Origin: Agelas oroides
Lineage: Eukaryota > Porifera > Demospongiae > Agelasida > Agelasidae
Length of the DNA stretch: 64,000 bases
Direction of reading: 5' to 3'
Assembly (NCBI GenBank): GCA_949130485.1
Contig: OX422185.1
Location: forward strand, 10,011,118-10,075,117
The position numbers were made by a program, and so were the translations under genes. Position 1 is the first letter of the stretch; the number at the start of each line of letters is the position of its first letter. Below, piece after piece: positions 46,040-58,355 of this stretch. Under the pieces are notes generated by a model that saw only the letters and a program-made list of their open reading frames with translations, had not been told where the DNA came from and made no database searches.

Positions 46040-47223
46040 TCAAGTACTTTCCTGACTTACAGCTTGTCCTATACACAAGTCTGCTGAAGCTAGCAAGAAC
46101 TAGTGATGTATGTGATGCTCTGAGTAGAACTAGTATAGTATTGCTGCAGTTTTAGAAACAGAGATCAGGCAGTCTTTTTTGGCATGTTTGCCATTTTGCA
46201 CCAGCTCACGAATACTACATGAACTTGAAAGGAAAAAGGACATTTAAATCTCCTCCTTGGAGTTTGTTGCTGTAAACTACTGTAATGCAGAGCAAAACCG
46301 CAGTACTCATCTCCTCTCGATGTCCTAATGATGTCCTAATGTAGCACGACAGTGAACTCATCAGTAGCAGTTAAGAGTTAAGCAATCAATGTTTAGATCC
46401 AACAACCAACACACACAGCTACATGGTTGGAGACAAAGGTGATGCCTGTACATGTATACACATAGCTATAGCTACCTTGGGTGGTGGGGGAGTGTTGATG
46501 GAGGTTGAGTTGCTACACTCGCTCAATACTCTTTTTTTTTTTTGCTCCCAGCTACCCACCAGTTGTACAATAATAGCATCAATGAAATGTACAGGTTGTC
46601 CCCAATTCTTTTGTTTATGCAGCTGTTTTTCCGTGCCTTCATGCACCCTAGTTGCACAGGACTACCACCTTTAAGAAATCATGAAGAACAACTGTATCAT
46701 GTATCTCAAGAAGCAAACAGTACATAAACACAAGTCTTAAATCATTACATTGTTGAGGACCTGTACATTTCATTCCTGAGTAGATGGAGGCTGGTATCCA
46801 CAGTGAAACACTTTCACCTATATGGCACAAGTGTTGTCAGGCATGAAACATCTGGGTTTTGCAACTCCCCAGTTGTACAAAAATCTTACAAGAATTGCTT
46901 CTGCGAAGGAGCCATGGTTTGACTGTCATGTTAGCACAAAAACATGAATTGCCACTTTTCAGTTGACAGATACAGTGGAATGGAAGAGTCCTGCAGGTTG
47001 TCAGTGGTTGAGAATCTCACCAAGAGGTAATTACAAGCATTTAACATGGACTATTGGTGCTGTCTGAACATCGATTGCTTATTCGAGCCACATCTGATGC
47101 CTCATGTTTCTGGATCTCAGGTGCAAGTCTAGTGTTTGTGTCCTGCACTCACGGTCATGGGTGGAGACTCCCACTTAATGACTCAAAATAGCTATAATTA
47201 TGTATATTGCTGAACTCTTATAC
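46040..47223. other. Intron of the Roc-COR-Death gene
   Basis: No exon matching phase and signals was found here between the 47278-47224 and 45907-45821 exons. It includes an 11-T run near 46531. Confidence 0.5.
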
Positions 47224-49914
47224 CTGTTGCAAAGCTGTCCTGCAATTGTTGTGGAGGTAGGGTAGTCACCGTCTGAACCTGTAGCCACAAAGTAAGAGTA
47301 GGGTGGAGAGTTTACTGAGTACGTCTCTGAACTAGAGAGTGCAGTCAGCACCTGGAACCAAGCGGTCCTGTAATGCTGAATTTAATGCCCATCTCCCAAA
47401 GGGTGGGACACTGGACAACGGGAACCTACAGGGCAGACTGCCTGTAGACATCCATAATCTATTTGTAGCGTCCGTTACAGCATAGGTGTATAATTATACA
47501 AAGAAAACAAACTTACCATTCCAAACCACATGTAGTGGCTGGAAAGCAATTCAATGGGCTCTTTTGAGGAGGTGCACTCCATTGCTGAGGGATTCTCCCC
47601 ATCACATATAGCAATGTGTGGAGTGGGTGTACACTGTGGTCGAGGGCAGTAGAAGCCAACAAGGGGTGTCGTCCTGCAGGTGTAGTTCCGAGATCTGATG
47701 ACAACTGTGAGACCATTTAAAATGGTTTTGCGGATAGTTTGTGTACTGGAGAGTGCAACTGGCTCACTGAGCACTCGTACTGCACCTCAAAGTATGTTGG
47801 CCTTGCGATCATTGTGACCTTATGGAGATCTAAGCCAACCAGAAAGCTGACCCTGTTTCGGTAGACTGTTGCTCCATGTGGTATCTTCCACTTTAAAGTG
47901 GAGCTCTCTTCTTGAGAATGTTGCATAAGGTACACCATGAGGGCTGAGAAAACACCAACTGGGCAGTAGCCACATTCAAAACCAATGATCAGTGGAGGGT
48001 AGGGAAGTGAGTGAGCTGTGGCATCATTAAGATCCTCTGTTCGGAGCACACAAGGCATGAAATATTCACCAGCTTCAGGGATTGACACCAGAATGTGGAG
48101 ATACTCGAGCAATTTTACTAGCTTTTCAGGTGGGAGGAAGTCATTTGAACTTTTTCGCGTTGCTAGCTGCTGAAACTCTTGTAGCGAGAATCGTCCTGTC
48201 TTTTGGAACTTCTGCTTGTTAGCTTGACCTGCCTCTTTGAATGTGAATGTGTACACTATGATGTCGGTGATGGCATCAAATAGGATCTGAAGGTCACAGA
48301 TTATTAGATTCTTCACCTCTTTTACTTCAGGGTAATACCTAACCATGCCCTTATGATGTAGAAATTGAAGTGCTTTTTTCAGCTCCTTCTTGGATGTTAT
48401 GCCATAGCACTTGGCTATCTTCTGGCACTCTTTCATTGTAAGAATCTTCACTCCTGCTTTGCGAAGAGCAATTTCAAACAGAAGCCATGGAGAAGGAAGT
48501 GACCGCTGAGGAAATCTTTTGTAGATAATGTCTTCCAGGATTTTACGCAATTGTTGGACATCTGTGTCTTGGTTGTTATCAATGGGAAATATCAGCTTAC
48601 CTGGGAAGGGATAGTGCACTATGCTTTTCTCAAAGTATTGAGCATTTTCAACTTTCTCTTTTAAAGACTCCTCAGCTGCTTGAATATCATTTTCTGAGGC
48701 TAGATCTTTGTGAGTGCCAACAAGCAGTGCTACAGAGCCAGAATGGATTGGATCTGCTTTTGTCATGTCAGATCCATAGCAGGCAACTGTTGCAAGACTC
48801 TGAAAGATGACTTCCTTGACAGTGTAGGTTGTTATGTATGGCTCTGATGTTGTGCCATCTCCACTAACATATTCAACTTGGTATCGTTTGTTCAGCTTCT
48901 CATGGAGCTTGAACAGAAGCATGGAGATTGAATGACCACTAAGGAGAGCTGGGAGGAGTTCCTGGAACTCGGGCTGACCACCTGTATCAATAAAGTGAAT
49001 GGTAGTAGCATCTTCCAGGGAGGTGTGTAATTTCTCTCACTGCTTAGCAAGCACCTCAGCAAATAGGTGATCTGGATGTGACACAGAAGATTGGCTCACA
49101 TCAGCTGCAGTGGCTTTGGAAGTTGCTTGCTGTGGGTTGGTACTCTGGGAAGGTGGTGGCTGTTTGCTAGCACCAGATGATGAGGGAAGTGCAATGGGGT
49201 CAGTTGATGTCCTTTTGAATGCTCGAGTGATATCAGTGATCGCAGAAGCTAGTCGAGATCTTGACTCGAAATTCCTAGCTTCCTGCAAGATAGCATTGAC
49301 CAAATGGAGTGATTCATCATCCAGTGAGAGGATTATCCACTGGCTATCAGACAGCATGGCTAATGACGTGGGTAGCTCAGTAATGGTGACTTTGAGGGAT
49401 GGCTCAACCACTCCAGTACTGGGTAATACCTCCTTCAAATGTAGAATGCGGCCAACAAGACGCTCCTTTGTGGTAGTTTTACCAGCACGAGGCAGACCAT
49501 TCATTACAATAGTCACCATTCGTTGGTGCAGCTGACACTTGCTCTGAATCACCCTCATGCATGACTCTAATCTTGCTTCTCTTGCCTTGCGTTTTTCTTC
49601 TTCTTTTGCTTTTATTGCCTTGCATTCTTCTTCTTTTGCTTCTCTTGCCTTGCGTTCTTCTTCTTTTGCTTCTCTTGCCTTGCGTTCTTCTTTTGTTTTA
49701 AGTTCTAGAATAAAACAAAAAAAAACAAATTCTGAAAAAAATTTGATGATCTTGGGTATGAATGGGTCCTCTTCACATCGTGTATATAACATAGATACCA
49801 CATGTATCTCACAAGATACATGTAGTAATGAGAACTTTTTCGCAGAAATTGCTAAAGGAAACACCTGTAGTATAATTAAAGATGTGTTCAAAGGTTCAAG
49901 TTTCATGTAAGAGA

Positions 49915-50215
49915 TTATTTGTGGGTCTCTATGAGACATATCAGTCATTAGCAAGTGAACAACAGGACTCTTAACATTGCTAGAGAGCATTGCTGAAATA
50001 ACAGACTGGCAAGTTGTTAAAACGGGCAAATTGTATCTATTGTGAAAGCCAGGCTAGCACGATAACGGCTCAAGCTATTACGATTCAAATGCAAAAAAGC
50101 AGCATAAATTGCACTTAACACTTATTGTTCTCAAAGAACACAAACTAGTCAGCGATTTTCAGGTAACCCTACACTTATGCTTGCTGCTATATGCCATTTT
50201 GTTAGATTATAATTG
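49915..50215. repeat. Dispersed repeat, copy 1 (mate 61725-62075)
   Basis: Shares in order ATGAG(A/C)CATATCAG(T/G)CATTA, GGCAAGT, TAGCACGATAACGGC, ACGATTCAAA(T/C)GCAAAA, CGATT(T/C)TCAGGTAA and GCCATTTTG with 61725-62075. Both copies lie near the 5' side of genes. Non-coding. Confidence 0.7.
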
Positions 50216-50315
50216 GGGCAAGCCTGAGTGATCCCCACACTAGCGAGACTGCATTGCGCATGTGTGTGTGTATACGTACGTACATGCTTGTTTGCTTGCG
50301 GCCATATACAGTAAA

Positions 50316-51115
50316 CAGGCTCGTAGCCAGGATTTTTGGAAGGGGTTACATGGGTGTCTGATGTGAATGAATGCATGTATAAGCATGCAAGACTAGGGGG
50401 GTCTGGGGGCATGCTCCCCCAAGGAAATTTTTTTAGAAATTAGATGCTCTGAGATTGCTTCTGAGGCCATTTTGGGACAGAAGGCAGAGGTGCAGTAGCT
50501 ACATGGCTTGCAGAGTATTGCATCCAATTTTTGGCTTTCCATACATGCATTTGCTAAGCCAGCTGACATCGAATTTCCATGAAAGAAAGTACTATGGTTG
50601 GCAGAACAGCAGGTAGGGTGATGGATGGTAAAATAGTATGCAGAGAATACTGAAAATATGTCAGAAGAGCATCAAGCTTGTACGACATCAAGATGTCCAT
50701 AGACTACCAATACCATGTATACTCTTCCATGCATTTACAGAAAAATGGTTTGACTCGAGCCTGTTCAGTTGCTGCTTCATTGTTGGCAGTGAATCACTAG
50801 AAGGACAACTGGTGAACTCTCAAGTGCCTCAAATAGCAATTTATTTACGCACGTATTTACGCGTGTCTTTTCATCGCAGCTGTGTAAAACGCTTACGAGC
50901 GTGGTCCACATTCATCTGCTGCATGGTCCTCCATTAACAAACGGGGTGCATAGCTGCAACCAAACTCGTTTGGACAGTGGTGATTCTCAATGGCAGCGAA
51001 ACTAGTGGACGGCTTACAAATGGTAGGGCACTTAGCTGGTCAGTGTCTAAAATCTTTTGAGGCCAAAAGGGTGGTTCAAGTGAACCCTCTCAAACTCCAT
51101 CTGCCTACGGGCCTG
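50316..51115. mobile_element. Non-autonomous hAT-type element, 800 bp, TSD GTAAA
   Basis: Left CAGGCTCGTAGCCAG and right (reverse complement) CAGGCCCGTAGGCAG, flanked by an exact 5-bp duplication GTAAA (50311-50315 and 51116-51120). No transposase. The left end also occurs, inverted, at 18230-18298. Confidence 0.85.
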
Positions 51116-51313
51116 GTAAATTTTAAATGAGCACATTAATATTTTACAAAAGATCGAGCTAGTGGCCCGCAGCGGAGACAACTGAAGTTGAAGCATGCAT
51201 GGTGACCTACTTCTGGTTTGTGCTGCTATGGATCGTCAACGGCAGGCTGCTCACAGGCAGTACAAAATTACAAAGCCCCATCCCTATATGTTTTACTCTA
51301 CACTACACAGTGG

Positions 51314-51478
51314 TATGGCATACCGTTTGTTTCAATACTACAGAACATTACTACCGCGCTGAAAAGAAAACACTGCGATAACAACTACTGCGCTGAGATC
51401 TACTGCGCTGAGATTTACCGCGCTGAAATCTACCGCATTGAGATCTACCGCGTTGAAATCTACTGCGCTGAGATCTAT
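51314..51478 (+). repeat. Inverted repeat, left copy, with 15-bp CGCTGA subrepeats
   Basis: Starts TATGGCATACCGTTTGTTTC, then CTACAGAACATTA, then about seven 15-bp units of the form TACYGCGCTGARATC. The reverse complement occurs at 60310-60446. The units also read as a peptide repeat (YCAEI, YRAEI). Confidence 0.85.
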
Positions 51479-51544
51479 AAGTTTTACAGGAATGCCGAGA
51501 AGCATGGTGGCCACGACATGCTGAGGAGTTCTGCCTTTTCCTGA

Positions 51545-54500
51545 GTTCCGGAAGATGAAGCAGGTATGTGTGTATCGATAAGAGCAAGTAAATCTTTGCT
51601 TTATAAGCTTAGAAACTCAATTGTGTTGATTAGCTGCCTAGTAGTTAGGCAAGAGCAATGACCTTGTCCAGTGTGTGGGTTTGTTCCGTTTTGTTGCTGG
51701 GGAATGTCTGTGTAGGCTGGTAGAAAGGTTATCTGATCTGACAAAGTCTCTTACTATCCCTGAGATAGCTGGACCTGGGCTAGTGTCTTAAACATACAAG
51801 CTGTGTCCCATTGACTCAGTTAAAGCACTTCCTTTTTTAACTAAGTTTATGAAAGTAGTTGTTCCCATGCATCAAGGCTTAGAAGCTAATTCGTGCACTG
51901 GCAGAAGCTTAACGTAGTCAAATGTGTGAGTTGCTGATGTGCAGTAGCTCAACATAAGCACTCGTCGCAATGATACATGCTTGAGAGTAGGGTAAGCATA
52001 TTCGGACCTCAATGTATGTTTCAATGACCAGATAGTCATCTGACCTCGTTCCCAGGCTCCAAGTCAGCATTTTATCACTTGCATTACAGAGAAGTGGAGA
52101 GGATATGAAGAAGTTTTAGCCTAAATTGATCATTGCACCTAAAAGTATTAACGAAGTGCTAATATGAGTAAATGATGTCATTGTAATGATTATGTAATCA
52201 TTTATCAGCTTGAGTTCGAGTGTTTGGCAGCGAACGATAGATATAAGCTATGAAACAACATGCAGAGTACTTGATTTATCCTTGCGAGAGACGATATGGC
52301 TTATAACTGTCAAAATCGGGAATGGTGAATCACTGAACACTCGAGAATCGATTGCCTGGTAAGACGCTAGATGTATCGCTAGGCTACATTGTAGCAACAT
52401 AGCTGTAGTGTGGTACTGGACTAACTTAGGTACACCATTTTAGTAGGAAACAGCTTGTGAGGTCCCTTCCATGGCCGTTATCTCAGTGTACACTTCCAAG
52501 TGGAAGTTGATGGTAGCATGGCGACTTTAAAACTCATCGGCCAACAGCAGGAACGAAGCAACCAGGCAAACTATATATCAGCAGAATCCTCACACCTTGA
52601 GCTACATTGCCCTTGGTTGGAAATTTCTGGATGTGACAGTGAATTGTATAGTTTTGTTAACGGTCCAAAGACAGAGTGGAGTAGTAGCATGAAACTTGCA
52701 TGGATTTGAAGGTTTTAATGGGAAGAATTCCGTGGTGACTTGGAAAAATTGATATCTTGTCACAGGAGGGAGTTATTTCATAAAATATCTTGCCACAATA
52801 CAAATTCCCTATACTGCCCCCATGGCAGCTAGACACATGTGGTAAGCTCAACTAAGTGGCCTGGCTCCTCTTGCTGTTTTGAACTCGGGTATGATTGTGC
52901 ACAGTTAAACCCTTTCTACCACTCCTCGATCCTGACATCACATAATGTACCATGCTCATATGAAGAAGTTTGTGATCATTTGGTGAAGATAGCACCAATT
53001 AGCACCTTTACAGTTGGGGGTAGTAACTATGGATGTATTTGCTTGAACATGCAACTTGCTGAAAATTTTGTCCGTTTCTCAAATCATGTTTTGGCAGGAG
53101 ATTATGAACCACTTCACGGCGCTCAGCTACAGTCTGGTCATCATAGGCAAGGTTTTACGGGCAATGGAGTAATGCCATGTTTCTACTCATCAGCATTTTC
53201 TTTCTTCTTCCATGTTGAATAGTAGTTAATCAAGAGCAGATTTGTAAAATTAATTAGATGTTGTTCACTGCTGGCACAAATAATGGAAATTTCACGTTTG
53301 TTGTCATACTCAAAAATAGTGTATGTGCACTTAGACTGATTAGTCCACAAAGATAATGATATCTTAAAAATGTTAACGACAGCCAGTTGGAACATGTTTA
53401 CCATGGGAATGAGGCTAGTGTTGTGATGTTTAATTAGTATTTGTGTTGTACTTTGAACTGTGGACTGTCTTACATAATTGGGAGAACATTCTAGAAAAGG
53501 GGGGAACACATGCATTTTTTTAGTCTGGCATTGTTTTGTGTGTTGAGTAAAGTGGCATTGTGTTATATGAAGCCAGTGGTTGATTGATCTTATAAAATAT
53601 CCATTCTTGATTAAAGTATCTAACATTACAATAGTACGCATATGCCTCTTTTGAGTACAACAACTTGAAATCTTTACTAATACACAACAGTGGTGTAGCC
53701 AAGCTGGTGCACACTGAGGAACATGCCGTACCAACTAGAGACTGTGCCCTACAGATGAAACTTTATCAGTACCAAATGTACTGTTGTAAATCACAAATCA
53801 GGCACTAAAAGTACATAAAGCTGTTGAAGTCGAGCTGTGCAGTATAGCTATCTATATCTTCAGAGTAACAGGGTCTTGTATGCTCCTATCATCTCAATGT
53901 ATGCAAGTTTGCCGTACGTAGTAAAGTGACTTTACAAGTTTTGTACGCAAAAGTAGTGTGCCATGGTGTGCCTTGGCATCGGCTGTGTCCTGGCTATACC
54001 TCTGATACACAACCATTTGCCACAGGAATGTGACTAACCCCTTAACTGTGGTAACGAGATTGACGTGTTGCTTGTCTGTTTTATATGCTTTTGCCCCACA
54101 GATGAACAAACGTCAGTCCTTGCCTATGATAAGGAGTTGCTCCTTTGGATTATATTTTTGTGTGTACCTCTTGTTGTTTGCCTCTCTGAGATTATTGTAT
54201 CTGAGAGTAGCTCAAATCTTATACAGCATGCATGTATTATGTTTTCATATTTGTAATTTTAGTTACTAATTTACTGCTCAAATTTTTGCTGAACATGTTT
54301 AACAATTCAACACAGCGTTTGGCATCTGTGGCTACTTCAATTGTCAGAGACTACCAATTCTCCACCATACACTTGCGTGGACTTAGCCTTGTTCTTGTAC
54401 TCGCCCAGTTTTTTGAACTTAGAATGAACAACTGGACGAGTCCACACTCGAGTACTGAATACGGGCATTCCCGGTTAAAATATGCGTAGCGACGCGCACC

Positions 54501-54600
54501 TGCTTCTTGGCATTCGTTTTACAACGGTCCTACCTGCCAGCGCTAAGTTTTTATGTGCGCATGCGCGCTACTCGAGATCACAAGCATATTGTGGAGGTGG
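51545..54600. other. No gene recognised inside the candidate element
   Basis: Short frames on both strands without family motifs. A CCTCGTTCCCAGG end at 52054 and a GGGAATGAGGCTAG end near 53404 could be the remains of a TA-MITE pair. Exons of the SAM/HECT gene upstream of 56521 were sought and not found. Confidence 0.5.
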
Positions 54601-54627
54601 GGAAGAAGGTGGGGTGGTTGAAGCTTA

Positions 54628-55001
54628 GTCTCGCACTTCCGCAAAAGAAGGGAGAGGGTCTGGTGAACTGCCATGTCCCAACGGAATGCAATTAGCTGGA
54701 TGACGTAACCAGATTTCAAATAATGCACTCTTGAATTACCTGTTGCGGAGTAAGCGCGCTCCCTGAGAAGTATAGTCGAAGTGTTTTTACAGCTTCTGCA
54801 GCAGCGGAAAAGATGCCCTAGCTCATGTTCGCCGTTTTGAAGACTGCTATTGCTACTCAAACACGGTGACGTAATGCGTCATGTGACAAAATACTGCAAT
54901 CTGATTGTACTGCACTGTACAGTGCGGCGGGACACGGCTGGTATACGCTGTTCAACAGACCCTCTCCCTTCTTTTGCGGAAGTGGGTCAGGCCTGCGAGA
55001 C
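54628..55001. mobile_element. TA-flanked MITE, 374 bp
   Basis: Inverted ends GTCTCGCA and, further in, ACTTCCGCAAAAGAAGGGAG with AGGGTCTG. The right end has an extra GGCCTGACCC block absent on the left. TA flanks both sides (54626-54627 and 55002-55003). Same GTCTCG-type ends as 1960-2326. Confidence 0.78.
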
Positions 55002-55319
55002 TAGTCGAAGCTGTGGGATAGTGTGATGGACCTGGGGCCCAGGCATGTCAGGGGACTGCAGAACCTGAGCAGGATGTTGAGTGCACATGGGAGAGGGAAC
55101 AGGCCATGCCCGCTCTGTGATGAGGAGCTCGAGGGTTTGCTGGCAGAACACATTATGGAGGAGCACCGAGAGAGACTGAACTTTGAAATGACATTTGAAA
55201 TCATGATGGAGAGGCTGATGGAGAGGCTGAAACTGGTTGACTTGAACTTTGTGTGTGTATTTCATGGCTTGTCTATTGTAATTGTAATTGAACACTCCAA
55301 CAAGAGGAGCAGATGAGTA

Positions 55320-56465
55320 TAATTACAACATACAAAGTAAGATAATTAAGTTAAAATTGAATATTAGAGGTATAGTTGAAGAGAGGGAATTCAGTTTACA
55401 CAGTAGAGATATAATAGATATCATCTTCCAGGTGACGGTTGACTTCTGGAGCATTTTGGGCATTCCTGATAAAGGAACCACATAATCGGTCGCACTGAGA
55501 GTAAGTTTTAAGATGTTTATACCCATATATAGAGTTGTAACCAATAAAAGTATAGGCGCAGCGGGCACTCTCAGAAAAGAGGTCAGAAATGAGGCTCGAA
55601 GAAGAGCGAGAAGCAGAGGCTAGTAATTTTGCAGATCTAAATATAACAACATTGTAAATACTTTGGAGTTTAGCAGTCGAGTGCAATTAGCCTGTGTGGG
55701 AGTGACGGGGTAGAGACCATATCTTACGGAGAAGATTATTGAATGTAACTTCAAGTGTTTTTAGCTGGGGATCAGAAGATTTCCAGAGAGCTGCACCATA
55801 CAATGAGAGACAAAAGCTAGAAAAGAGGCGAGTTTTAACAAGGGGGTCACAGCAGGCAAAAAGATGTAACATACAATTAGCTTTACGACACAAATCCTTA
55901 GTAATAGAAGAAATATCTTCACTGTCGGAAAGGTTATGTGTAAGTATGTGACCAAGATGATTGACAGAGTTTCTAAGACCGAGTGACTGACCAAGGAATG
56001 TGAAACGTGGAGAGATAGCATCAGCACATTTGTAGAATTTAATAAGCTGGGTTTTGTCTGGATTAAAGGTCAGATGATGTTGTATAGCAAAAGATAGGCA
56101 GGTATCGAGCATGTATCTAAGTGCAGAAGGAGAAGGAGCTAGGAGTGAAATATCGTCAGCATAGCATACAGCACCAACAAAGTGATGCTTCCAAAAGCAA
56201 CCGATACCACAGTTTTCAAGGGCAATTAAAAGGTCATCAATGTAAACTGTGAAGAGGATTGGAGACAAAACTCCACCTTGGCGGACACCATTAGTAGTAT
56301 GAAAGCAATTAGAAAAGGTCTTGGCCCATCTGACCTTTAGTTGTTGGGAAGAATACCAAGATAACAGAAGTCTTGCAATAACTGGTGGAAGGTCTCTATT
56401 AAGAAGTTTATGCACATCTGTGAAACTTTTGTATTGTATCTCACTTATGCTCCCTGTTGGGTGAT
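55320..56465 (-). pseudogene. 5'-truncated non-LTR retrotransposon RT fragment
   Basis: On the minus strand: YKSFTDVHKLLNRDLPP, VRQGGVLSPILFTVYIDDLL, GAVCYADDISLLAPSPSALR and HHLTFNPDKTQLIKF, i.e. the reverse transcriptase palm and thumb of a LINE different from the one at 19.2 kb. The N-terminal half and endonuclease are missing. An in-frame TAA at 55687-55689 is followed by further homologous C-terminal sequence to about 55400. Confidence 0.85.
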
Positions 56466-57049
56466 CATACATGAACTTTTGAACTTTTTTGACCTCGTGC
56501 TTCTGGCAATCGAATTGAAGATGAGCGCTTCCGAATCTCGTCAAGGTGAACCTCGTCAAGGTAGGCAATTAACTGATCGTGAGAAGCAAGCGCTGTTAGA
56601 GGTACTCACTCGAGCTGGACTTTCACATCTAAAAGACTCGTTTCTTCGTGAGAAGGTACGTATTGGCATTATTTTTGTGTGTGTAAAGGCATGGGTGCTA
56701 CTGAACTCAAAATGCCTCTTTTGTAGGTGACTGTGGACCTTGTGCCCCAGCTGACTGATCAACAACTGAGCCAGCTAGGAGTGCAGCACATTGGGGATGG
56801 AGTTCTCTTGAAGATTTGCTCTAGCACTTCCCGTAAGCATTAAGTATTAGAAAATGTGCTTTAGGAGTGGATTACGTGATTTATTCGAACGAGGGGTGTG
56901 ATAGAGAGCTGACATAGCAGGACCCCATGCTTAGCCTGTATTAGACCTTGAACTATCTGACATCACAGCATTGTCGTAGTGTCACAGTACAGCATAGCAA
57001 ATTCTTGGGAGTCACCATTCATACTCGGCTAGAGTTTGAAAAACAGTGG

Positions 57050-57180
57050 CGTAGCTACACCCTGGCCCATACGGGCCCAGGTGAATTTCTGAGTGCCCTG
57101 GTAAATCATGTCAGGTCAACTTACCTGAACCCAGTGGCGTAGCCAGGAATGGGCCTAGTAAGGCCAGGCCCGACCACTTG
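57050..57180 (+). mobile_element. Two hAT-type left ends in direct orientation
   Basis: CAGTGGCGTAGCTACACCCT at 57050 and CAGTGGCGTAGCCAGGAATG near 57132 have the canonical outer sequence of hAT-type elements. No matching right end was found, so these are fragments, inside the intron region of the SAM/HECT gene. Confidence 0.55.
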
Positions 57181-58159
57181 AAAATCAAGCTTACCTTACT
57201 AGGGATACACATTGTGCAAAGACTTCGCTCCGCGGACGTCCGCGTTTGCCCTCGTATTTCCCAAGTGTAGTTTCTACGTTTCCAATCCATGTATCCTGGG
57301 AACCAGACCAGTCTTACCATGTAAAAATGGCTGCTGTAGTAAACTTGAGTTGGTAGAACAAAGAGCGTGTTTGTCTTACGATACAGTCGCTATTTGTCTG
57401 CCGTGGGTTGCTCACAGGTGGAACTGTCATACCAGTAAGTTTGGTAGCTCTTGTGCCTACCGTTCTGGAGAAATCCGTGTTTTGCGGATATCTCACTGCT
57501 GAGATGAAGTCAGGGAGAGGATTGAAAAGGTTAGGGTGTACCATGTGTATATACTAATCTACTCATTGAAACAATAATACTGGAGTAGCAGTAGTAAAAA
57601 GGAGTAAACAAAACACATTCTTTTAATGTTACAATTTAGAGGACAAATGTTCAAGATACTATGTCCTTCTGCTGCAGGTTGGCAAAGTTCAGACAACTGA
57701 ACAACTCCGCATTCTACTTGATACTGAGGAATTTTCATTTCGGTTTGAAGGTGGTTTCAGTGCTCCAGGCAGCAAATTGACTTTGGCAGACAAAGTCAAC
57801 ATAGTGAGGTCTGCATTAGTTGATTTATGCCAACAGGGCTGAGATAGATCAACTTATGGATGGGTTGAAGACCCTTGGAATACTTCAGCTGATGCAGCAA
57901 CATCCTCAACTTTTCAGGCCACTACTGCAGTCAACAACAAAGCCTCTATTAACATCATCTCAGATGTTGAAGCTGTTTCAGCCTGTCTGGTCTCCAAATG
58001 GGTCAAATCAATGTGAGAAGGAGGAGTTAATCATATTGAATTGGACAACTTATCTGGATGAGATGAGGTATGTTCCTGTACCGGTTATACAATACTGAAA
58101 ATAAGCCCACGGACCTCTTTTGGATTGTTAGAGGGGTGTTTAACCTATAATGGTTTGAG

Positions 58160-58355
58160 TGACTGCAAACTTAAGCAGTGACATAGCTACATGTTTGCTT
58201 CCGTAGGTGGCCGAGAGATACCTTAAGCAGTGACATACATGTTTGTTTCTGTAGGTGGCCGAGAGTACCTTAAGCAGTGACATACATGTTTGCTTCTGTA
58301 GGTGGCTGAGAGATACCTTAAGCAGTGACATACATGTTTGCTTCCGTAGGTGGCC
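58160..58355 (+). repeat. 48-bp tandem repeat carrying a 3' splice site, 4 copies
   Basis: Units of 47-48 bp contain CCTTAAGCAGTGACATACAT and GCTTCTGTAGGTGGCCGAGA. Each holds a usable TTC(T/C)GTAG acceptor (AG ending at 58206, 58254, 58301 and 58349). Only the last leads into the open HECT-like exon; in that exon's frame the others meet TAA within the unit. Confidence 0.85.

Larger units (their letters stand above)
44727..49704 (-). pseudogene. Roc-COR-type GTPase with C-terminal Death domain; in-frame TGA and frameshift
   Basis: Minus-strand exons: 49704-47517, 47278-47224, 45907-45821, 45734-45654, 45555-45475 and 45037-44727. After the first exon (phase 0 donor) all joins are phase 1. The first exon opens with a charged coiled coil (KEERKAREAKEE repeats), then Walker A (NGLPRAGKTTTKERL), the G3 motif (DTGGQPEFQE), G4 (LVGTHKD) and a COR-like region. 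Small Ser/Pro-rich linker exons follow, then a Death domain (WKQLGALLNFD, WLRGNGIDATWEVLLDLLDD). TGA at 49037-49039 falls between G1 and G3 with both sides in one frame, and the frame shifts near 47735. Upstream exons are not identified. Roco-Death proteins are thought to act in stress or innate signalling. The gene is probably a recent pseudogene, unless the breaks are sequencing errors. Confidence 0.82.

Noticed and set aside
52839-53222. 127-residue plus-strand frame with YEEVCDHLVKIAPISTFTVG
   Set aside because: Moderately protein-like, but no family recognised, no splice partners and no link to the SAM/HECT exons.
54543-54860. 105-residue minus-strand frame
   Set aside because: It lies across the left end and interior of the TA-MITE 54628-55001.
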